From Chitinophagaceae bacterium (GTDB lineage: Bacteria > Bacteroidota > Bacteroidia > Chitinophagales > Chitinophagaceae), in the NCBI GenBank assembly GCA_947447465.1, contig CANFKE010000001.1:1-64000 (forward strand): 64,000 nt of DNA, written 5' to 3'. The notes beneath the pieces were generated by a model. That model saw nothing but the letters and a program-made list of their open reading frames with translations. It was not told the DNA's origin and did not search any database. Numbering within the stretch: position 1 is the first letter of the stretch; each line of letters opens with the position of its first letter. Shown one piece after another: positions 57,011 through 64,000 of this stretch. The translations under genes were made by a program, and so were the position numbers.

Positions 57011-60000
57011 TCACTGTTTCACCAACGGCAACTTTATAAAGAATGTAGTGCCTTCTTCCTCAAGTGTATCAAACCATATAGTACCCTTCCAGAATTCTAT
57101 GATTTTTTTGGTCATAGCAAGACCGAGACCTGTACCGGATGATTTTGTGGTAAAGTAGGGTTGAAAAATACGTTTGGCCGTTTCTTCATTTATTCCCGTA
57201 CCATTATCGGCAATAGCAATGAGTACATCGTTTCCTTCGTGGGTAGCAGATATCGTTATCTTCCCTTGTCTCTCCGGAGGTATCGCCTGTTTTGCATTCT
57301 CCAGCAAGTTGGTGAAAACCCGTAGTAACTGACTATGGTCGCACAGCACGGTAAGGTGTTCCGCCATTCTTTCTATCGTCACGTTTACTACTTCGTCTTT
57401 GGTATAGAGCTCTACAGCCTTTGTGAGTAACAGGTCTATTTCCAGCTCCTCAGGTTTTGCTTCAGGCATCTTAGCGAAATTCGAAAACTCTGATGCTATG
57501 TAAGAGAGATTGTCTATCTGCTCAATTATAGAAATGGATACTCTTTCTGTAAGCTGTTTGATATTCGGGTTGTCGCTGCGCATTGCGTTTTGCAGGTACT
57601 GAATATTCAGCTTCATGGGTGTAAGCGGGTTCTTTATCTCATGTGCTACCTGACGGGCCATTTCGCGCCACGCCATTTCGCGCTCAGTTTGTGCCAGTCG
57701 CATAGCATTTTCCTCTACCTTTTTCACCATTTTGTTGTACTCAGATACAAGTTTGCCGATCTCGTCATTATAGGGCCATTCGATCCTTTCGTTTCTCTCC
57801 AGATTAAGCTTATCGAATTGCTTAATGATCATATCGAATGTTCGGGTCATCCATCTAGTAACACCAAGGGTCAACAGACTGGAAATGAGAAAAAGGAACG
57901 CATATAAGTTAATGAGTGTGACCAATATGTTGGATATCTGAAAGTCGAGGTCTTTCTCTGATGTAAAGAAAGGCACATTGATATAACCAATTGTAGAGCC
58001 CTGCTCGTTACGCAAAGCCTGGTACACAGATGTGTAGGATAGCCCTGCTACCTTTTCATTTTGTGTCACCATCGACAAACCATCGTTCTCCAGGCTGAAA
58101 TAGGCATCGGGCCTTATCTTACGGGAGATAAGACCTTTGTCATAGATGTCGTCCTGTGAAGAAGAAAGCAGATTGCCGGCATCATCAAATATGTTGATAT
58201 CCACTTTCTGACTATTGGCGATAGATGTAATGTATGTTTTAAAACCAGAGGAACGACTTACTGTATCAAAAATAAATTCCGCATTGAACGCACGCTCTTT
58301 TACCAGATAATCTTGTACCGATTGCTTGGCCACTTGTAATGCAGCTTGCAGCTTATTAGCGTTAGACTTCCTGTATTCAGACGTGAAGAACTGTGTGGTG
58401 ACCCACCCGATAATGATGAACGAAACAAACACAATGGCCAACATAGACAAGTGCACCCTTCTTCTCAAAGAAAGCCTTACAAACTGCTTCCGGTGCAGCT
58501 TTCCGGCAGACAACGATAGAAAGACCTGATATAAGAAGATGATAATGGCTATACCTACCTGTATGCCAAATAAGTAAGAGAACAATGTTATTGCTTCAAT
58601 TATTTCGCTGTGATGGTGTACAACAACAGCTGTCCGCTTATCAGCTATCTTAGCATATAATGTAGAGAAGCCCCGGTAGTTCTCATAGATAAATTCCTGT
58701 TCTTTCAGCGTGTCGTACCTCAACCTTACCGGGAAAGGATAGTCATTGGTCTGACTAATTAGTTTGCCACTGATGTACATCGCATAAGAGTAGTGGGTCT
58801 CTCCTGCTGCGGCTTTGTTGGTATTTGGTTGCAGCAACTCAGGGTAAACTGTTTCTGATGCGGCCTTCTTTTGGTCAAGTCCTATAAATACATATCCTAT
58901 TACGTTGTTTACCGTGTCATTATAAACAGGAATATAAGACAGGTAATATTGCTTACTGAGAATTGACTCTTTATAAAAAAGATAAGATGAATTAGTGATC
59001 ACAGACTCGTACTTCTCATCCATCAACTCGGGATAGGTGAGAGTGTCTCTGTTAAACAGGTTCTTATATTCTTCATCAAATAGATAAAGCGATATCTGAT
59101 ACTTGCCCAACCCTGAAACGTATAGCGAATCGAAGTGTTGGTTCAATGCTTTACGAGCCTGTGGAGATGGCTTGTAGAAGTAGCTTTTCAATTGCTTATC
59201 TTGTTCTATCAGCTTTGCTGTTTTGTCGAACGACAACTCCAGCTGATCATCGTGATGAGGAGACAGGTGCTGCTCTACAAAAGCCATTCTTGTAGCCTGT
59301 TCTTTAATCTCATTATAGTATCTAACAATTGCTGTAGAGAATGTGCATATGATGAGTGCCCATACGATCATTTGCGGCTCAAAAAGCTTTGATGTTAGTT
59401 TGAAGGAAGGAATATCCAACAGGAAAATATAGAGGAGCACACATCCCAGCAGATACCAATAAAAGATATCGGCAGTATATCCCAGTAAATAATAGAACAG
59501 ACAAAGTGCCAGTGCCATGCCCGCCATCTTCAACACTTTGTTTTTTACCAGCAAACTTAATTGCAGATTGAACAAGTATATGGCCATACATGATATGCCC
59601 ATAATGGCTATGACAGCCACAAGCCCGAACACTGTGTAGATACTTACTTCATAAAAATGGGTAACATCGAATGAGATACGGGAATCGAGGATAAGACTCC
59701 TTAATATTTTGATGAAGAAAAGCACATATCCCACAAATAAGATCAGCACACCAACTGATGCACCAATACGCATTCCGGGAGTATGGAAACGAATAAAGTA
59801 GTTTTTATGATCGGTATGCCTGCTGATAAATACCAGCAACCATAGCACTAATAATACACTGATGAAAAGGTCGCCTAAGGATGACAGATACCTGCTGGAG
59901 CCATATAGTGTTGGAGAGAATATGGTAAGCGTATCTAAATGAAATGGTAGTCCCCATATAAACAACAAGGACCTTATTGCAATAGCTATCCCGGCAATAA

Positions 60001-60736
60001 TTAACGGCGCAACGATTTGCCTGGCATTACGGGTCAAGTGCAAAACAATCTGTTGCAACCATGCTATAGAAAATAACATAGCAGCAATAAGCAACGAGAT
60101 GAATAATATATCGGGCTTCCATGTATCTATATCATCTCTGTTAAATACCAGATAGGCTGCCGCATCAGAACCCGACATGGATATTTTATATTCATCTGGT
60201 GAATGGGTTGCCTGGCCGGTGATCTTTGTTTTTACAGGAATGTTGTCTGATGCTACGAAATGAGTATGCAAATAATCATTTTCTATAGGATAGGTGATAA
60301 GTACAGGAAACAATACCACATACTTTCTGTTGCCCGACTGGTCTGTCTGCCTGAGGTACTTTCTAATAAATACACCCTTCTGATTTCTTCTGATAGCTGT
60401 GTTACCTTGAAGAGAATCATTGTTCAGACCAATAACAGAGTTGTTGTTCCAAAATTTTAGCGAGTCGCCGCTGTATGCATAAATATAGAACGGTAATTCG
60501 GCTATATCCTTTACTTCTTTCTCGGTTAGAGAGTCTGCAAAAATGCGACGGGTAAGACCGCGGTCTTGTATGAATCGATCAAATGCCCGTTCTCTTTTGT
60601 GCAGATCTTCGTTTACTACACGGGCCATCTGCTCGGGCAGCAGCTCTTGTCTGTGTGCCCTGAAGTAATAGATGGAGCTGCACCACAGCAACAGGCTGAG
60701 AGTAAGCCATCCCCAATATGGAAAACGATTGAACAT
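57011..60736 (-). CDS. Large membrane sensor histidine kinase (multi-TM, HAMP, HisKA, HATPase_c)
   Basis: 1241 aa; HAMP region MTRTFDMIIKQFDKLNLERN, MARQVAHEIKNPLTPMKLNIQYLQ, DNGTGINEETAKRIFQPYFTTKSSGTGLGLAMTK. Confidence 0.95.
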   Translation of the reverse strand: MFNRFPYWGWLTLSLLLWCSSIYYFRAHRQELLPEQMARVVNEDLHKRERAFDRFIQDRGLTRRIFADSLTEKEVKDIAELPFYIYAYSGDSLKFWNNNSVIGLNNDSLQGNTAIRRNQKGVFIRKYLRQTDQSGNRKYVVLFPVLITYPIENDYLHTHFVASDNIPVKTKITGQATHSPDEYKISMSGSDAAAYLVFNRDDIDTWKPDILFISLLIAAMLFSIAWLQQIVLHLTRNARQIVAPLIIAGIAIAIRSLLFIWGLPFHLDTLTIFSPTLYGSSRYLSSLGDLFISVLLVLWLLVFISRHTDHKNYFIRFHTPGMRIGASVGVLILFVGYVLFFIKILRSLILDSRISFDVTHFYEVSIYTVFGLVAVIAIMGISCMAIYLFNLQLSLLVKNKVLKMAGMALALCLFYYLLGYTADIFYWYLLGCVLLYIFLLDIPSFKLTSKLFEPQMIVWALIICTFSTAIVRYYNEIKEQATRMAFVEQHLSPHHDDQLELSFDKTAKLIEQDKQLKSYFYKPSPQARKALNQHFDSLYVSGLGKYQISLYLFDEEYKNLFNRDTLTYPELMDEKYESVITNSSYLFYKESILSKQYYLSYIPVYNDTVNNVIGYVFIGLDQKKAASETVYPELLQPNTNKAAAGETHYSYAMYISGKLISQTNDYPFPVRLRYDTLKEQEFIYENYRGFSTLYAKIADKRTAVVVHHHSEIIEAITLFSYLFGIQVGIAIIIFLYQVFLSLSAGKLHRKQFVRLSLRRRVHLSMLAIVFVSFIIIGWVTTQFFTSEYRKSNANKLQAALQVAKQSVQDYLVKERAFNAEFIFDTVSRSSGFKTYITSIANSQKVDINIFDDAGNLLSSSQDDIYDKGLISRKIRPDAYFSLENDGLSMVTQNEKVAGLSYTSVYQALRNEQGSTIGYINVPFFTSEKDLDFQISNILVTLINLYAFLFLISSLLTLGVTRWMTRTFDMIIKQFDKLNLERNERIEWPYNDEIGKLVSEYNKMVKKVEENAMRLAQTEREMAWREMARQVAHEIKNPLTPMKLNIQYLQNAMRSDNPNIKQLTERVSISIIEQIDNLSYIASEFSNFAKMPEAKPEELEIDLLLTKAVELYTKDEVVNVTIERMAEHLTVLCDHSQLLRVFTNLLENAKQAIPPERQGKITISATHEGNDVLIAIADNGTGINEETAKRIFQPYFTTKSSGTGLGLAMTKKIIEFWKGTIWFDTLEEEGTTFFIKLPLVKQ

Positions 60737-61507
60737 TTATTTTCGTTCTTCTGCTTTTACTTTATTCCAGAGATCATCCATTTCCCATAGTGTCATATCG
60801 TGTAATGTTTTTCCTTGCTCACCTGCCATCTCTTCCACTCGCTTAAAGCGGCGAATAAACTTTTTGTTGGTCCTTTCCAGTGCCAACTCGGGATCTACCT
60901 TTACAAACCTTGCATAATTGATGAGCGCAAAAAACACATCGCCCATTTCGGCTTCCACCTCGTCCTGGTCTCCCGCTTCCACAGCTTCATATAACTCCTG
61001 CATTTCTTCCTCAACTTTATCTTTTACCTGAGCTGTATTCTCCCACTCAAAGCCAACAGTCTTGGTCTTCTCCTGCAGTCGTAGTGCTTTTACCAGTGCA
61101 GGCATAGATGGAGGTATGCCGCTAAGAATGGATTTTTTCCCTTCCTGTTGTTTTATCTTTTCCCAGTTTTGCTTTACTGCGACCTCATCTTCCAGTTTTA
61201 CATTGCTATAAATATGCGGGTGGCGGTTGACGAGTTTGTTGCAAACGCCCTCTATCACATCATCGAGCGTAAACTTGCCCTGCTCAGCTCCTATCTTGCT
61301 GTAGAATACAATGTGTAGCAGCAGATCGCCCAGCTCTTCCTTGATGCCGCTCCAGTCTTCATTTACCAATGTATCGCTGAGCTCGTAAATTTCTTCAATG
61401 GTCTGTGGCCTGAGCGTTTGTAATGTTTGTTTTTTATCCCACGGGCACTGCTCGCGGAGTTCATCCATTATAGACCTTAGTCGTACCAGTGATTTAGAAT
61501 ATTCCAT
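60737..61507 (-). CDS. mazG: MazG nucleoside triphosphate pyrophosphohydrolase
   Basis: LRSIMDELREQCPWDKKQTLQTLRPQTIEEIYELSDTL..IKEELGDLLLHIVF. Confidence 0.96.
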   Translation of the reverse strand: MEYSKSLVRLRSIMDELREQCPWDKKQTLQTLRPQTIEEIYELSDTLVNEDWSGIKEELGDLLLHIVFYSKIGAEQGKFTLDDVIEGVCNKLVNRHPHIYSNVKLEDEVAVKQNWEKIKQQEGKKSILSGIPPSMPALVKALRLQEKTKTVGFEWENTAQVKDKVEEEMQELYEAVEAGDQDEVEAEMGDVFFALINYARFVKVDPELALERTNKKFIRRFKRVEEMAGEQGKTLHDMTLWEMDDLWNKVKAEERK

Positions 61508-61574
61508 TCTGTTAAGTTAATAAGTAAACAGGTATCTCTGATTTGTTCAGAAACCTGCATATAGCCATTTTCAA

Positions 61575-62132
61575 TTACTCTCCCCACTTATAGCCATCGG
61601 GTTGTAGTCCGGCCAATTGTAATGCCCGCTGTACTACTGTATAAGCAATATCTTCCGCTGTTACAGGATTGCTGTAGAACGAAGGTGTGGCAGGACAAAT
61701 GATACCACCGGCCTCCGTTACTGCTGTCATGTTGCGCAGATGAATCAGATTATATGGTGTTTCTCTTACCATACATATCAATTTGCGGCGCTCCTTCAGC
61801 ATCACATCTGCCGCACGAGTTACAAGATCATTACTGATGCCTCCCGCAATGCGACCCAGTGTGCCCATGCTGCACGGACAAATGATCAATGCGCTGTAAG
61901 AAGAACTACCCGATGCAAATGGTGCCAGAAAATTGTTCTTCTCCCAGTTCTTGAAAGGTATCTTCTCATAGTCCTTATTGCCCAGTTCATGTTCCCATAC
62001 CATGCGCGCATTATCGCTCCACACCACACTCACCTCATCTACCTGAGCACTGAGCGCCTGCAGTTTTTCCAACAATACCTTAGCGTAGATAGACCCGCTT
62101 GCACCCGTTACCGCAACTGCTATTTTTGTCAT
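61575..62132 (-). CDS. ubiX: UbiX-family flavin prenyltransferase
   Basis: KIAVAVTGASGSIYAKVLLEKL, ALIICPCSMGTLGRIAGGISNDLVTRAADVMLKERRKLICMVRETPY. Confidence 0.95.
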   Translation of the reverse strand: MTKIAVAVTGASGSIYAKVLLEKLQALSAQVDEVSVVWSDNARMVWEHELGNKDYEKIPFKNWEKNNFLAPFASGSSSYSALIICPCSMGTLGRIAGGISNDLVTRAADVMLKERRKLICMVRETPYNLIHLRNMTAVTEAGGIICPATPSFYSNPVTAEDIAYTVVQRALQLAGLQPDGYKWGE

Positions 62133-62203
62133 AAAATTTTTTAGTAATAGCAAAACTACATGGATTAATTGTAAATTCGTTTTTCTAATAAGAACCAATA
62201 TAA

Positions 62204-62770
62204 ATGAAACGTATTATACTTTTTGCCGTGGCTATATTGATGATGAGTACGGCATTAATGGCGCAGAAAAATGAGAGTGGGATCAAGTGGCTTTCTATTG
62301 ATGAGTTGCAAGTGAAGATGAAGGAAAAACCAAAGCGTGTATATGTAGATATGTACACAGACTGGTGCGGCTGGTGTAAGAAGATGGAAGCGACAACATT
62401 CACCAATCCGGATGTGATCAAGTACATGAATGATAATTACTATTGTGTACGATTCAATGCAGAACGTAAAGATGTTATCTACTTTATGGGTAAACAGTAT
62501 GCATTTGATCCTGAAAAGAAGATGAATTCATTGGCTGCACAGTGGATAGGCCCCAGAGTATCTTATCCGACAAGTGTGTTCATGGAGCAGTTTTACCAGA
62601 GCCCTATGCCGGTTCCCGGTTATCAGGATGTAAAAGGAATGGAATTACTGGTGCGTTTCTTCAACGAGGTGTCTGTTAAGAGTCAGGCCCAATGGGACAA
62701 TTACCAAAAGACATTCAAGCCATCCTGGGCCTCAAATGATGGCCCTGTAACTGCACCTGCCGGACATTGA
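62204..62770 (+). CDS. Secreted thioredoxin-fold protein (DUF255-like)
   Basis: RVYVDMYTDWCGWCKKMEATTFTNPDVIKYMNDNYYCVRFNAE. Confidence 0.9.
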   Translation: MKRIILFAVAILMMSTALMAQKNESGIKWLSIDELQVKMKEKPKRVYVDMYTDWCGWCKKMEATTFTNPDVIKYMNDNYYCVRFNAERKDVIYFMGKQYAFDPEKKMNSLAAQWIGPRVSYPTSVFMEQFYQSPMPVPGYQDVKGMELLVRFFNEVSVKSQAQWDNYQKTFKPSWASNDGPVTAPAGH

Positions 62771-62793
62771 TCATATACTAAAAGAGCATTTTG

Positions 62794-62817
62794 AAGAGAC
62801 AGTATCAGCTGTCTCTT
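62794..62817 (+). terminator. Rho-independent terminator
   Basis: aagagacag-tatcag-ctgtctcttttttt. Confidence 0.85.
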
Positions 62818-62903
62818 TTTTTATGTCTGATCTATAACTAATGTCTAAACCTGAATGTGGGACATCCCATTTTTAATAAAGATTTCATCCGTTCACTTTT
62901 TCG

Positions 62904-62911
62904 TACCTTTG
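62904..62911 (+). promoter_or_regulatory. Bacteroidota -7 element upstream of clpX
   Basis: TACCTTTG matches TAnnTTTG, 27 nt before the clpX ATG. Confidence 0.5.
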
Positions 62912-62937
62912 GTGTCCAAAAAATAAGTATCTGAATA

Positions 62938-64000
62938 ATGGCTAAGCAAACTGAAAAAAAATGTTCCTTCTGCGATCGTTCTGAGAGTGATGTGAACATT
63001 CTTTTTACCGGCTTGAAAGGTAATATCTGCGATCAGTGTATTGAGAATGCACACTCTCTGCTAACAGAAGCTACCGGAGATAAACAAAAGACCCCACCAC
63101 CTCCTGCCGATATAATGCGTAACAAGCATTACAAACCACAGGAAGTAAAAAGCTTTCTTGACCAATACGTTATAGGACAGGATGATGCTAAAAAGGTACT
63201 TTCCGTTGCCATATACAATCACTATAAGCGCCTGAGCATGCCTGTACAGGACGATGTGGAGATCGAAAAGTCTAACATCATAATGGTGGGAGAGACAGGT
63301 ACCGGAAAAACATTGCTGGCAAAGAGTATAGCGCGTATGCTGCAAGTGCCTTTTGCTATAGTTGATGCTACCGTATTTACAGAAGCCGGTTATGTAGGTG
63401 AAGATGTGGAAAGTATCTTGTCTCGTCTGCTGCAGGCCAGCAACTATGATGTACCTTCTGCAGAGCGCGGAATCGTATATATAGATGAAATAGACAAAAT
63501 TGGTCGCAAGAGCGATAATCCGTCGATTACACGCGATGTAAGCGGTGAAGGAGTACAACAGGCCATGTTGAAGCTATTAGAAGGTTCTGAAGTGCTTGTG
63601 CCCCCACAGGGAGGCCGTAAGCACCCTGAGCAGAAGATGATAAAGGTGAATACTACGAATATCCTCTTTATCTGTGGTGGTGCTTTTGAAGGTATCGACA
63701 AAATGATAGCCCGCCGTGTGCAGACCGCCTCTATCGGTTATAACGCCATCAAGGCTTCTAAAGATGTAGATCGTGCCAATCTGTTACAATATGTAAATGC
63801 ACAGGATCTGCGCACTTTCGGATTGATACCTGAATTGTTGGGTAGGTTACCAATCGTAACTTATCTTAATCCGCTTGATAATGCATCCCTCAAGCGCATA
63901 CTTACAGAACCTAAGAATGCTCTGGTAAAACAATACACACGTCTGTTCGACTTCGATGGTATTGCTTTGACCGTAGAAGATGAAGCGCTGGACTATATGG
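62938..64000 (+). CDS. clpX: ClpX ATP-dependent protease ATP-binding subunit (truncated by window end; absent from the ORF track)
   Basis: [20 protein letters not shown] (zinc finger), [71 protein letters not shown]. Confidence 0.97.
   Translation, partial: MAKQTEKKCSFCDRSESDVNILFTGLKGNICDQCIENAHSLLTEATGDKQKTPPPPADIMRNKHYKPQEVKSFLDQYVIGQDDAKKVLSVAIYNHYKRLSMPVQDDVEIEKSNIIMVGETGTGKTLLAKSIARMLQVPFAIVDATVFTEAGYVGEDVESILSRLLQASNYDVPSAERGIVYIDEIDKIGRKSDNPSITRDVSGEGVQQAMLKLLEGSEVLVPPQGGRKHPEQKMIKVNTTNILFICGGAFEGIDKMIARRVQTASIGYNAIKASKDVDRANLLQYVNAQDLRTFGLIPELLGRLPIVTYLNPLDNASLKRILTEPKNALVKQYTRLFDFDGIALTVEDEALDYM

Noticed and set aside
63061-63701. Minus-strand ORFs at the right edge
   Set aside because: Antisense to clpX, which is clear on the + strand from 62938.

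Overview
This 64 kb window is a chromosomal segment of a Bacteroidota bacterium, probably Chitinophagaceae-like. The evidence is type IX secretion (T9SS) C-terminal domains, PorP/SprF, DUF2480, LruC, the gliding C-terminal domain, and TTTG-N18-TAnnTTTG promoters. Most of it is ordinary single-copy chromosome: a PpiD/SurA-like foldase, several large sensor kinases, aldo/keto reductase, desaturase, M16 and M28 peptidases, a HutH-like lyase, L,D-transpeptidase, cyanophycinase, MazG, UbiX, tRNA-Asp, a VapBC-like pair, and clpX running off the right edge. I saw no CRISPR array, rRNA, intact transposon or prophage. Observations that ordinary annotation would miss: (1) two ~148-bp related intergenic units at 32.04-32.44 kb with 10-bp-phased AAAGTGG boxes resembling MraZ operators, with no mraZ nearby; (2) three histidine-kinase-like proteins with a DHp/H-box but no ATPase domain, two of them tandem paralogs; (3) an exact 38-nt duplicate of the 5' half of tRNA-Asp, ending in the anticodon loop; (4) three helically phased direct repeats between hxlR and DUF1330; (5) a C-terminal pirin gene remnant; (6) two unlisted small membrane-protein ORFs; (7) a structured, non-coding-looking block ending in a 49-nt palindrome. 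No complete novel defence or mobile system is convincingly visible. All calls come from reading sequence and motifs; no database search was run.
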